A stretch of 27,592 nt of DNA from Candidatus Parcubacteria bacterium (GCA_019661855.1 JAIFWM010000002.1:1-27592), one strand, 5' to 3'. Counted from the first letter of the stretch, positions 14,003-21,622 are shown. Notes: a model not told the origin generated them from the letters alone. Made by a program: numbers and translations.

Positions 14003-14488
14003 ATGAAAACATTATTGCTTGTATCTAGTCTCTTACTCACCCCTACGATGGCTTTTGCCGCTATTTACTCAAACACCTCTGCCACATCGAACACCGGCGG
14101 AAATACTACTGACGAAGGCGGGAGTGTGCACACAGGTGACTCGAGTGCTTCAACCCATGTAGAGACAACCAGTCAAAATGGTCAAAGTACCACGCATGTA
14201 GAAACCTCAGTTAATGGTGTCGTACACGAAGAAACTATAGAAGGCGAAGGTAATGTAGATGTCGAAGTGAAGACAACAGCGGAAGGTTCGCAGGTGAATG
14301 TTAAAAAGGGAGACACTACAACCGAGACGCACTATGACGCTACAGGTGGTACAGAAACAAGCTCCTCGAGCAGCGAGTTTGTAAATGAAAATAAAATAGA
14401 CACGAACTTTGGAGATTTTATCTTTGCGTCAATCTCAGCTACTGTCTCAGGCTGGTTTAATGGATTTGTCCACCTATTTGGGTTTTAA
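14003..14488 (+). CDS. Small secreted Thr/Ser-rich beta-repeat protein
   Basis: 161 aa. The signal peptide is 1-19 (TPTMAFA, then AIYSN). The N-terminal part carries SATSNTGGNTTDEGG..HTGDSSAST, a relative of the TGG/TGDA repeats of the two preceding proteins. The middle (51-115) is a series of Thr/Val/Glu-rich strands (THVETTSQNGQSTTHVETSV, VDVEVKTTAEGSQVNV). The C-terminus is an amphipathic hydrophobic stretch FGDFIFASISATVSGWFNGF that ends ..HLFGF. The gene starts 22 nt after the large repeat protein and has its own extended -10. Its stop overlaps the stop of the convergent HAD gene by 3 nt. The function is unknown; a surface location is likely. Confidence 0.8.
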   Translation: MKTLLLVSSLLLTPTMAFAAIYSNTSATSNTGGNTTDEGGSVHTGDSSASTHVETTSQNGQSTTHVETSVNGVVHEETIEGEGNVDVEVKTTAEGSQVNVKKGDTTTETHYDATGGTETSSSSSEFVNENKIDTNFGDFIFASISATVSGWFNGFVHLFGF

Positions 14489-15258
14489 ACTACTGCAGGT
14501 TGCTTAGTATCTTCAAGAACAGTCTCGATAAAGGCCGCGGTCTCTTTTGGACCAAACACTGCGTGAGTGCGCACTCCTGTCTCGATAACCACAGCGTCGT
14601 TACCTCCTTCCTCAAGAGCGTCGCCCACGTATATCATCTCGGATGTAGGGGTTCCGGTAAGTTCCACCAGTTTGCGGATACCATAGGCTTTGGTTATACC
14701 CTTTTGCGTGATATCTACTGAGGTGGTTGCATTAACAGCTACGTTTACGTTGTTCAAACGTTTAAGTAGTGCATCTCGCAAAGGGAGGCGCTTGCGTCGG
14801 TCGGGGTCGAATTTACTCTTTTCCTCTAGGGGAGCTTGCTGACCCAGGGCTGACCAGGTGATCTGTGCACCGCGGTCCTCGACTTGTTGGCCGTATATTT
14901 TATCCGGTATTTGGTCTAGGCCAACCTCCTTAAGCGACTCAGTGAGTGCCTGAAAAATTTGCTCTTTCTCGACAGGGCCAAAGGAGTGGTCATATTCGGG
15001 AAGCCATTTTTGATTGCGGTATACGTAGCACTGGCCAGCAGATACCGGCATTAAGTACAGACGTTCGAGTTTAGTATCTAAGGGAAGGGAGGGAAGAAGT
15101 TGAGTCTCAATTTGCTTCCAACTGCCACCAGACATAATAGCGACTGGCATCCGGGAAAGAAGGTCGGATAATAGTTCGCCCATTTCTGCTGAAACTCGTG
15201 CCTTACTTTCTGCCAGTGTGCCGTCGAGGTCGAAGCCTATCAGTTTGGGTTTTACCAT
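14485..15258 (-). CDS. Phosphomannomutase-like HAD hydrolase
   Basis: 257 aa, type IIB HAD. Motif I is GFDLDGTLAESKARVS (Asp10, Asp12). Motif II is IMSGGSW. The cap contains VEDRGAQITWSALGQQAP and a K..DPDRRKR stretch, and motif IV is YVGDALEEGGND (Asp213). These blocks match the eukaryote-type phosphomannomutase family (the ENR...S.GR cap and the GDKT..GGND motif), so the likely reaction is Man-1-P to Man-6-P. A sugar phosphatase is the main alternative. It is the last gene of the mannose operon: its ATG overlaps the stop of the tandem GH130 gene (TAATG). Coupled translation is likely, and Man-1-P would be supplied by the GH130 phosphorylases. Confidence 0.8.
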   Translation of the reverse strand: MVKPKLIGFDLDGTLAESKARVSAEMGELLSDLLSRMPVAIMSGGSWKQIETQLLPSLPLDTKLERLYLMPVSAGQCYVYRNQKWLPEYDHSFGPVEKEQIFQALTESLKEVGLDQIPDKIYGQQVEDRGAQITWSALGQQAPLEEKSKFDPDRRKRLPLRDALLKRLNNVNVAVNATTSVDITQKGITKAYGIRKLVELTGTPTSEMIYVGDALEEGGNDAVVIETGVRTHAVFGPKETAAFIETVLEDTKQPAVV

Positions 15259-17183
15259 TACTTAAGGTTATCAGGTAATAGGATTTTGAGAAGCTTCTTT
15301 AACGAGACTTTGGCGACTGCTACAACAGTATCTGCGCCCCCATAGTATATGTAGAGTGTGTCGCCGCGGCGGATTACGCCACAGCTAAATATGACGTTGC
15401 GGATTTGGCCCACACGCTCGTACTCCAGAAGTGGCTCAAAAATAGTATCGACGGTGCGAGAGATAACAATAGAAGGGTTCTTAGTATCTAAGAGTACTGC
15501 ACCGAGGCGGTAGGTTGTAGAGACAGAGACGCCATGATAAATAAGGAGCCAACCTTTTTCGGTAAGTATCGGGGGCCCAGCAATACCTATCTTTTGTGAA
15601 TCCCAAGCACCCGGGCGTGGACCCATGATCTCGATGCAGCGGGTAATTTTGGATTTGCTAAAATCGAGTGAATCAAGAAAGTCTGCACAGAGTTGTTGAC
15701 CAATACGATGCATCAACATGTACTGGCCGCCTATCTTTTCAGGAAGGAGGCACATGTTTTTGTCGTTTACGTTTTCGGGAGTGGTGATAATTGGTTTAGA
15801 CCATTTGTCCCACTTTTTAGCCAAAAAGTCTTTGGCAGGGATAGTGGTTAAGGCCACATGGGTTGGGTGCACACCGTCGAAGGCGGTGTAGGTCATATAT
15901 ATAGTGTTATCGATCTTGGTCATGCGGGGGTCCTCACAGCCAGAGTTGCCGTTGGGGTCTCCTTTTTTCATTTCAAAGTCTTCGCGGGGAACGTATGCAG
16001 GTTCCTTGTCGCGGTCGATGATCTTTAAGCCGTCTTTAGTAGCAGCATAACCAAATACCGAAGTATTGTTTTCAGACATGGCGCGGTAGTAAAGATGAAT
16101 CTTGCCGCCTAGGTCGAGAGCTGCACTATTAAACACTGCACGACTCTCCCACGGGTGATCTTTGACTGGAGAGAGTATCGGGTTGCCCTTGTAGCGCTCT
16201 ACCAGCTCGACTCGGCGTTCAGGAACCATGGCGTTAAGTAAGTCCGTGATATTGAGCGAGGCTTTAGCACACACAGTGTCGGCAGCTGTGTAGTAGAGGT
16301 CTAGTTTGCCGTTTTTATGAAGTATTGCTCCTGAAGGGAACACAATGTCTGGAACAATCCCGTAACGCTCGTAAATTTCCTCAGGCACAAGGAGTGGACC
16401 TTTGGTTTTGCCTACAATATGGTGAGGGTCCTTGTTGTCGAGCAATATACCCTCGATACCAAACACACGGTCGCCACCACCGAAGTAGTTTTGAATGTAC
16501 GAATAGAGAATAAGCCAACCATCTTTGGTCTTGATAGGAGGCGCACCAACTTCAACATGGTCGCGGTCGTTGCGACGAGGGTTAATGGTGTGTTGGTCTA
16601 TCTCGGCATGCCACTTTTCCCAAAAACCAAGATCCCAAAGCTCTTCGATTTTGTCACACTGCGCAATAGAGATACGTGCCGGAGGTTCGTCGGTGTGCGC
16701 GGTCAGGATTAACGTAATCTTGCCATTAACGCGTTCGGGAAAAAGGGCCGCAGCTTTTGCATTAAAAGGAGTAATTAGGTGGCGCTCATCAACGGTTTCT
16801 AAATCTTTAGAGACCGCTACTGCAACTTTGATATTGCTCGCACCAAATGGCATGCCACCAAGAGCGGTGTAAAAGATATAATATTTGCCTTCAAAGTAGG
16901 TGACGCGTGGATCTTCGCAGCCGTATTTTTCCCACGGTTCTTCGGGGATAATAAACTGACGACGATTTTGAAAGTGGTTGCCATCTATAGATATGGCTTT
17001 ACCGATGGTTGAAATGCCGGCAGGAGTCATGAGCGCATCTGGTCTGCCGAGCGCTCGATAAAGAAGGTGTGTAACATTGCCCTTCATAACAGGGGCAGGG
17101 TTAAAGGTGCCGCGTGACTCCCATTGCTTATCGCCCAAGGGAGCAAGAAGAGGATTATGTGGACTGCGCCTAATAACGTACAT
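15258..17183 (-). CDS. Tandem two-domain GH130 glycoside phosphorylase (beta-mannoside type)
   Basis: 641 aa, about twice the usual 300-350 aa of GH130. Domain A (about 1-322) has WESRGTFNPAPV, GCEDPR (Glu90, Asp91), LFPERVNGK, VGAPPIKTKDGWL and LYYTAADT. Domain B (about 328-641) repeats the plan: WESRAVFNSAAL, GCEDPR (Glu417, Asp418), LLPEKIGG, AGPPILTEKGWL and IYYGGADT. The Asp of EDPR is the known GH130 proton donor. The family phosphorolyses beta-mannosides to mannose-1-phosphate, and the reaction is reversible. There is no signal peptide, so the protein acts in the cytosol. A -10-like TACAAT 7 nt upstream of the ATG could give a separate leaderless transcript. Whether both halves are active cannot be judged; both keep EDPR. 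Confidence 0.9.
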   Translation of the reverse strand: MYVIRRSPHNPLLAPLGDKQWESRGTFNPAPVMKGNVTHLLYRALGRPDALMTPAGISTIGKAISIDGNHFQNRRQFIIPEEPWEKYGCEDPRVTYFEGKYYIFYTALGGMPFGASNIKVAVAVSKDLETVDERHLITPFNAKAAALFPERVNGKITLILTAHTDEPPARISIAQCDKIEELWDLGFWEKWHAEIDQHTINPRRNDRDHVEVGAPPIKTKDGWLILYSYIQNYFGGGDRVFGIEGILLDNKDPHHIVGKTKGPLLVPEEIYERYGIVPDIVFPSGAILHKNGKLDLYYTAADTVCAKASLNITDLLNAMVPERRVELVERYKGNPILSPVKDHPWESRAVFNSAALDLGGKIHLYYRAMSENNTSVFGYAATKDGLKIIDRDKEPAYVPREDFEMKKGDPNGNSGCEDPRMTKIDNTIYMTYTAFDGVHPTHVALTTIPAKDFLAKKWDKWSKPIITTPENVNDKNMCLLPEKIGGQYMLMHRIGQQLCADFLDSLDFSKSKITRCIEIMGPRPGAWDSQKIGIAGPPILTEKGWLLIYHGVSVSTTYRLGAVLLDTKNPSIVISRTVDTIFEPLLEYERVGQIRNVIFSCGVIRRGDTLYIYYGGADTVVAVAKVSLKKLLKILLPDNLK

Positions 17184-17190
17184 TACTTCA

Positions 17191-17196
17191 ATTGTA
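17191..17196 (-). promoter_or_regulatory. -10 element before the tandem GH130 gene, leaderless start
   Basis: On the minus strand TACAAT is followed by 7 nt and then the ATG at 17183. No SD is present in the 49-nt gap behind the upstream GH130 gene. This suggests an internal promoter in the operon. Confidence 0.4.
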
Positions 17197-17232
17197 ATAC
17201 ACGTTTGGGTTTTTCGATTACGTTTTAGTTGT

Positions 17233-18369
17233 TTACAACTTTACTGGTTCAAGCGATGCATGTTCGCCGGTTGCAAGACGATTGAGGAATTGGTCGAGTT
17301 TGACCGAGGCGGCGGCGATGCGTTTGTCACCACCACCGTAGTAGACGATTAAGTCGTCTCCAATAACAACTGCACCCGAAACATAGGTAATGCCTGGTTT
17401 GCCATCGTTTTCGTACCATTCGTTAGCTTCGAGCACGGGATGACTAGATCGGTATAAAATCTTTGTAGGATCTTTAAGGTCAAGAAGCATTGCGCCAACT
17501 TTGTAGCCGTTGGCGTGATAAAAGAGGAGCCAGCCGTCTTTAGTCTTAACCGGTGGGGCGCCTGCACCGCGCACCTCGCTGTCCCAGTATCCTTTGCGTC
17601 CACCTGAGCGGCCAGGACTCGTCAAATACACATCCGGATCATCGAGTTTGCTTAGGTCGTCGATATATTCGATAGCAATTTTAGGAGAAATACTGTTGAG
17701 CACTGCGTAGTGATCATTAATTTTTTCAGGAAATATTAGCCAGTTTTTATGCACCTCATGTGGAGGCGAAATAAGTGATGGCATGCGCCAGTACCAAGAC
17801 TTGCGTAAAAAGTTTTGCAGCGAGACTGAGGTTAAACCAATGCGCGCACTGTCCCAACCTTGAAACGCGGTAAAGGTCATGTACACGCGATCATCGATCA
17901 TGACCATGCGCGGATCTTCGGCACCGCCCCAACCGCCGCCTGAGGCATAGAGGCCTGGATGATAGGTGAGTGGGCCATAGACCCGGCGTGGGTCAGGGAT
18001 CATAGGCTTGTGAAGCTCAAAGACAGGGTACGGGTAGCGCTCAAAGTGTATGCCGTCCGAACTCGACGCATACCCTATGCGCGAGATGCCGTCGTGTCCT
18101 AAAGCACGGTAGAGCAAGTGCACTTTGCCACCTTCGTAAAGAGCTGCGGGGTTAAAAACTGCCTCTGACTCCCACCAGTGTGATGCATCAGGCTCAAGAA
18201 TTGGATTTTGATTGATGCGGGCAAGTCCTAGTGGTTTGTGAACTTGCTTCCACCAAAAAACTATTAATGAAAGGAGTCCTGCAAAGAGAACGCCAAACAC
18301 TATGAAAAGTCCTATACCGCTTGCGGCTATTCCTAAAACAAATGTTGTTACCGCAAGTATTGTGTTCAT
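17233..18369 (-). CDS. Membrane-anchored GH130 family protein
   Basis: 378 aa. Residues 4-40 are hydrophobic and long enough for one long or two short membrane helices (LAVTTFVLGIAASGIGLFIV, then LFAGLLSLIVFWW), followed by KQVHK. By the positive-inside rule the catalytic part would be cytoplasmic; this is inference. The GH130 domain (about 48-365) has WWESEAVFNPAAL, GGAEDPR (Glu151, Asp152), IFPEKINDHY, GAGAPPVKTKDGWLLFYHA and IVYYGGGDKR. Most GH130 enzymes are soluble, so the anchor is unusual. It may act on a lipid-linked or envelope-associated mannoside. The ATG overlaps the stop of the upstream cupin by 4 nt, so translation is coupled. Confidence 0.85.
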   Translation of the reverse strand: MNTILAVTTFVLGIAASGIGLFIVFGVLFAGLLSLIVFWWKQVHKPLGLARINQNPILEPDASHWWESEAVFNPAALYEGGKVHLLYRALGHDGISRIGYASSSDGIHFERYPYPVFELHKPMIPDPRRVYGPLTYHPGLYASGGGWGGAEDPRMVMIDDRVYMTFTAFQGWDSARIGLTSVSLQNFLRKSWYWRMPSLISPPHEVHKNWLIFPEKINDHYAVLNSISPKIAIEYIDDLSKLDDPDVYLTSPGRSGGRKGYWDSEVRGAGAPPVKTKDGWLLFYHANGYKVGAMLLDLKDPTKILYRSSHPVLEANEWYENDGKPGITYVSGAVVIGDDLIVYYGGGDKRIAAASVKLDQFLNRLATGEHASLEPVKL

Positions 18370-18722
18370 GTCACTCGACCGTATTTATCTTCGAGACGGG
18401 TGATGTCCTGTTCATCAAAGTCGCCAAAGGCAATTTCTAAGAACACTAAACCCTCAGGGCCTCCTTCGGCTCTGTGAGTTTCCCCGATTTTAATTAAAAA
18501 TTGGTCACCAACTTTTGCCTCATGCGTCTCGCTCCCAAAGGTGACTTTGCCAGATCCAAACAAAACTTTCCAAAACTCTTCTCTGTGTGCGTGGGTCTGC
18601 AAACTAAACGCTTCACCCGAATTAACAGTAATTATTTTGACAGTCGTTTTTTCATTGAGCGTAAATCGCTCATAGTGGCCCCATGGCCGAATGTCCTTCT
18701 CGTAGTTTGAGAGGTTTTCCAC
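18366..18722 (-). CDS. Type II mannose-6-phosphate isomerase-like cupin
   Basis: 118 aa, from a GTG start at 18722; no in-frame ATG precedes it. The sequence follows the cupin domain at the C-terminus of AlgA/ManC-type enzymes: RPWGHYERF, TVKIITVNSGEAFSLQTHAHREEFWKV in two blocks, FGSGKVTFG, VGDQFLIKIGETHRAEG, FLEIAFGDFDEQDI and the family-typical ending RLEDKYGR. The His residues of QTHAHREE and THR would bind the metal. The expected reaction is Man-6-P to Fru-6-P. The guanylyltransferase half found in fused enzymes is absent. It is first gene of the mannose operon, with a -10-like TAAAAT 6 nt before the GTG. A non-catalytic sugar-sensing cupin is possible but less likely given its neighbours. 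Confidence 0.8.
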   Translation of the reverse strand: MENLSNYEKDIRPWGHYERFTLNEKTTVKIITVNSGEAFSLQTHAHREEFWKVLFGSGKVTFGSETHEAKVGDQFLIKIGETHRAEGGPEGLVFLEIAFGDFDEQDITRLEDKYGRVT

Positions 18723-18728
18723 ACCCTT

Positions 18729-18734
18729 ATTTTA
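18729..18734 (-). promoter_or_regulatory. -10 element of the mannose operon, leaderless start
   Basis: Minus-strand TAAAAT ends 6 nt before the GTG at 18722. There is no SD. The start codons of this operon and of the divergent nucleotidyltransferase are only 39 nt apart. Confidence 0.45.
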
Positions 18735-18749
18735 CGCCATATTCTTCGG

Positions 18750-18755
18750 TATACT
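18750..18755 (+). promoter_or_regulatory. -10 element of the nucleotidyltransferase gene, leaderless start
   Basis: TATACT ends 6 nt before the ATG at 18762. There is no SD, and the -35 region is weak. Confidence 0.5.
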
Positions 18756-18761
18756 ACCTAC

Positions 18762-19208
18762 ATGTCCACACAAAAACGAGTAGTCGCAATTTCCGGTGGG
18801 TTTGACCCAATACATATTGGTCACGTGCGCATGATCCAGGAAGCGGCAAGTTTAGGAGATGAATTAATAGTCATTTTAAATAACGACAACTGGCTAGTTA
18901 CTAAAAAAGGGTATGCATTTATGCCCGAACAGGAGCGCAAGGAAATACTTGAAGGCATGCGTGGTGTGACTCGTGTAGTCATTACCGACCATACTATAGA
19001 CGACCCCGATCGTAGTGTGTGCCGAGCGTTGCGTGATATAAAACCCCACATTTTTGCAAATGGGGGAGACAGAAAGCCCGACGGCGACCCTGTGCCAGAG
19101 GTTGAACTTTGCCAAGATTTAAATATTGAAATGGTTTACAACATTGGCCATGGCGGTAAGGTGCAGTCGAGCTCGTGGCTCACCAAGAAAATAAAAGAGA
19201 CGAACTAG
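18762..19208 (+). CDS. Cytidylyltransferase-fold nucleotidyltransferase (RfaE2/TagD-like)
   Basis: 148 aa. The N-terminal GGFDPIHIGHVRMIQEA (12-28) contains the HxGH nucleotide-binding motif, and NNDNWLVTKKGYAFMPEQER follows the family pattern. Near the C-terminus, GKVQSSSWLTKKI takes the place of the ISST motif. Proteins of this size transfer AMP or CMP to a small phosphate substrate, as in heptose-1-P adenylyltransferase or glycerol-3-P cytidylyltransferase; the substrate cannot be set from sequence. The gene is divergent from the mannose operon, so a link to an activated sugar or polyol for the envelope is reasonable inference. It is followed by a strong hairpin terminator. Confidence 0.85.
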   Translation: MSTQKRVVAISGGFDPIHIGHVRMIQEAASLGDELIVILNNDNWLVTKKGYAFMPEQERKEILEGMRGVTRVVITDHTIDDPDRSVCRALRDIKPHIFANGGDRKPDGDPVPEVELCQDLNIEMVYNIGHGGKVQSSSWLTKKIKETN

Positions 19209-19219
19209 TTTTAGATATC

Positions 19220-19275
19220 GCGAGGGGGCCCGTCTCGCTATGAGAGAGCCCCCTCGCTCAGTTCAGCCTTTTTTT
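19220..19275 (+). terminator. Terminator after the nucleotidyltransferase gene
   Basis: GCGAGGGGGC (19220-19229) pairs with GCCCCCTCGC (19248-19257), with an inner TCTC/GAGA stem. A run of seven T lies at 19269-19275, 11 nt past the stem. Confidence 0.6.
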
Positions 19276-19331
19276 CATACTACTTACGATTACTTATTCT
19301 ATCTGTAACCCCAGTATCCTAGAGAAAGTTA

Positions 19332-19372
19332 CGACGGAGGCTCCTATGGAGCTCATATCACCGTCGATTTTT
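19332..19372 (+). terminator. Second two-tier hairpin with T-run
   Basis: CGACGG (19332-19337) pairs with CCGTCG (19361-19366) and encloses GCTCC-tat-GGAGC (19340-19352). ATTTTT follows. It probably backs up the first terminator between the two convergent units. Confidence 0.5.
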
Positions 19373-19414
19373 CGGTATCTGCGAGGTGCATTGTCCTTGG
19401 CCTCGTCTTAGAGT

Positions 19415-20239
19415 CTATCTTACGAGGTTGTTACTGAATGACTCATGAAGTGTGAGTCCTTCATCTCGTGACATACTGCCGGGCAAATATACCGAAACGC
19501 TGGTACCCTGTCTCTCTATACTTTCAATTTCGATCTTGCCATGATGCGCCCGTACTATTTCGTTAACTATAGTGAGTCCAAGGCCCGAGCCACTCTTTTG
19601 TATACGGCGCGTACGAGAGGTATCAGCGCGGTAAAAAGGTTCAAATATATGGTTGAGGTCGTCCTGAGCGATACCAATACCGGTGTCTGTTACCGAGAGC
19701 TTAACCGTATTTTCGGGTGCCGGGTTAATAGTTACCGTTACTTTGCCCCCAGCATGTTTAGGGGTGTAAGCGAGAGCGTTTTTAATAAGGTTGTTGACCA
19801 CTTGCTCGAGGGCTATGGAGTTACCCCATACCGCACGAAAACCCTCTTTTCGCACCATAAGCGCAATGCCTCTCTCTTTAGCGAGGGGTAGATGTCGGCG
19901 CACAATACTGTGGACCAAGGGGTATAGGTCGATATGTCCGAAGTGCATCTGTTCGGGACGACTTAAGGTATTTAAGGAGAGGAGGTTGTTAATGATTTCA
20001 GAGATGCGGTCTAACTCAACCACAATACTTTTGAAGGATTTGCGCAACTCAAGAGGCACTTTGTCATAGAGGAGTGCAACCTCCGTTTCAGTTTTGATTA
20101 TCGCCAGTGGAGTACGTAGTTCGTGAGCTACATTGGAGATAAACAATTTTTCGCGCGCGTAGCGTTTATTCTTGTACCGCTCCTGTAAGGCGATAACCCA
20201 CGCCGCGCACTGTTTCAAATAATGGCTCGCTGTCTTCAT
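19415..20239 (-). CDS. Soluble histidine kinase core without sensor domain
   Basis: 274 aa. A short N-terminal helix leads into HisKA with FISNVAHELRTPLAII (phospho-acceptor His39). HATPase follows: N-box NNLIKNALAYTP, G1 DTGIGIAQDDL, F-box IFEPFYRAD and G2 GSGLGLTIV. There is no membrane helix, HAMP or PAS domain, which is unusual for the partner of an OmpR regulator. The start at 20239 overlaps the regulator gene by 74 nt in another frame. A CAGGAG sequence inside the overlap could serve a shorter form, but no later ATG precedes the His box. Input must come from a partner protein or the membrane surface. The pair is probably co-transcribed. Confidence 0.85.
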   Translation of the reverse strand: MKTASHYLKQCAAWVIALQERYKNKRYAREKLFISNVAHELRTPLAIIKTETEVALLYDKVPLELRKSFKSIVVELDRISEIINNLLSLNTLSRPEQMHFGHIDLYPLVHSIVRRHLPLAKERGIALMVRKEGFRAVWGNSIALEQVVNNLIKNALAYTPKHAGGKVTVTINPAPENTVKLSVTDTGIGIAQDDLNHIFEPFYRADTSRTRRIQKSGSGLGLTIVNEIVRAHHGKIEIESIERQGTSVSVYLPGSMSRDEGLTLHESFSNNLVR

Positions 20240-20852
20240 TGTGGAGTTTTTTACGCAGGTTTTTCATGTGCACATCGAGTACATTGCTCCATGACAGGGA
20301 ATTAAAGTCCCACACATGGTCAAAGAGCTTCTCGCGAGAGAGTACTTCGTTAGGCTGGCGCATAAAGCATTCAAGCAATGCAAATTCTTTGAGGGTGAGA
20401 GGAATTTCCTTACCGTGTTTGCGCACCGTGCGGGTGGCTGTGTCCATTTCAAGATTGCCCACTTTGAGGGTTATTGGTTTTTGTGTTGCAGGGCGACGCA
20501 GTACTGCATTGATACGGGAAAGAAGCTCTTCAAAGGAAAAGGGCTTCACTATATAGTCGTCAGCGCCTTTGTTGAGCAAGTCGACCTTGTGCTCTGTTTC
20601 GTTACGTGCGGTCAAAATAACAATGGGAGTGGTCACCCCTTCCTTGCGAACCGCCTCAGTAATAGTTGCTCCATCAATACCGGGGAGCATAAGGTCAAGG
20701 ATAATAAGATCGTATTCATTCCGATACAGCAAGATGCGCGTCTTTGCTTTTTCGCTATCTGACAACCAATCAACTGCAAAACCTTTAAGCTCCAAACCTT
20801 TCTTTAAGGCTCGTGCTAGCTTTTCTTCGTCTTCAACGATAAGTAGATGCAT
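20166..20852 (-). CDS. OmpR/PhoB-type response regulator
   Basis: 228 aa. The receiver domain (1-115) has the acidic pocket VEDEE, phospho-acceptor Asp53 in LIILDLMLPGIDG, a Thr81 switch in ILTARNE and Lys103 in DYIVKPFSFEELL. The winged-helix DNA-binding domain (about 128-222) shows LTLKEFALLECFMRQPNEVL and RKKL..ETVRGVGYRL. It is a complete family-length regulator that acts with the kinase overlapping its 3' end. A TATAAT on the minus strand at 20944-20949 may be its promoter, giving a leader of about 90 nt that contains a hairpin. The target genes are unknown; the neighbouring envelope genes are candidates. Confidence 0.9.
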   Translation of the reverse strand: MHLLIVEDEEKLARALKKGLELKGFAVDWLSDSEKAKTRILLYRNEYDLIILDLMLPGIDGATITEAVRKEGVTTPIVILTARNETEHKVDLLNKGADDYIVKPFSFEELLSRINAVLRRPATQKPITLKVGNLEMDTATRTVRKHGKEIPLTLKEFALLECFMRQPNEVLSREKLFDHVWDFNSLSWSNVLDVHMKNLRKKLHNEDSEPLFETVRGVGYRLTGAVQE

Positions 20853-20943
20853 ATGGATTTAGAGTTAACTCCTAATCTTTATGAGTAATGGTCTCTTAAT
20901 AGTAAAAATATGATCTGAAGCGTTCATGAAGAAGCCCTTCAGA

Positions 20944-20949
20944 ATTATA
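20944..20949 (-). promoter_or_regulatory. Possible -10 (TATAAT) for the two-component operon
   Basis: A perfect TATAAT reads on the minus strand, 91 nt before the regulator ATG. The -35 region 17 nt upstream is not consensus. The leader includes CTGAAG/CTTCAG as a stem. Confidence 0.35.
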
Positions 20950-20980
20950 GCAAAGTGCCAAAAAAGCCTTATTTTGCAAG

Positions 20981-21622
20981 CTAAAACAGATGTGCCCAAT
21001 GGTGCTCTTTGTGGAAGGTTTTGGCTGCAATTTGGTAAATAGTGTAGGTGATAAAGTAAGCGGCCAACACATCTATTGAGTAGTGCAAATGACCAAGCAG
21101 GACCACTACGGCAAAGAATGCGGAGCCAGCAAGAAAGGTGTAACGTGCCCACTTTATTTGCCAATATGCTAAAGCTCCCAAAAACGGCATACCTGTGTGC
21201 CCCGAGAAAAAGAGATCGCCACCAAAGAAAGAGCTGGTAATGAGGGGACCAAAGTCGCTCACGTAGGTCGACTCAAAAGGGGCGATGTGCGTAAGCATTG
21301 AAAAAATTGAACGGATAATAAAAAAGAGTGCCACCGCGTACAGTCCAAAGGGAATGCGGTTGGGATACATGAGCAAAATAATGATAGTAAAGGTAGCGAA
21401 GGCGAGTGTCCCATAGACAAAAAGCCCATCGACTTCGAAGACAGGGATGTTAGAGAGGATAATGTCTGTTACTGAGTTGCTTGCCTTCTCGCTCGCAAAG
21501 TGAATTGCATAGAAGTTAAAGAAAAGACTACCAACAAATGCCAGCGCAGAAAGAACTAATGAGCTTAGATACTCAGTTTCCGAAAAAGAGTGGGTGTACC
21601 TCGCTATGATCTTTTGAGGCAT
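20981..21622 (-). CDS. PAP2-family membrane phosphatase, sphingomyelin-synthase-like type
   Basis: 213 aa with about six membrane helices. Motif blocks are IIRSIFSMLTHIAPFE (about 102-117, including Arg104), FFSGHTG (138-144, His142) and LHYSIDVLAAYF (179-190, His180 and Asp184). The C2/C3 pattern of SGHT and HYSIDV matches the PAP2_C (sphingomyelin synthase-like) branch. The likely role is lipid phosphate hydrolysis or headgroup transfer in the membrane. It is divergent from a DedA gene and shares a palindromic -10 with it. The -10 ends 6 nt before this ATG, so a leaderless transcript is likely. Confidence 0.85.
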   Translation of the reverse strand: MPQKIIARYTHSFSETEYLSSLVLSALAFVGSLFFNFYAIHFASEKASNSVTDIILSNIPVFEVDGLFVYGTLAFATFTIIILLMYPNRIPFGLYAVALFFIIRSIFSMLTHIAPFESTYVSDFGPLITSSFFGGDLFFSGHTGMPFLGALAYWQIKWARYTFLAGSAFFAVVVLLGHLHYSIDVLAAYFITYTIYQIAAKTFHKEHHWAHLF

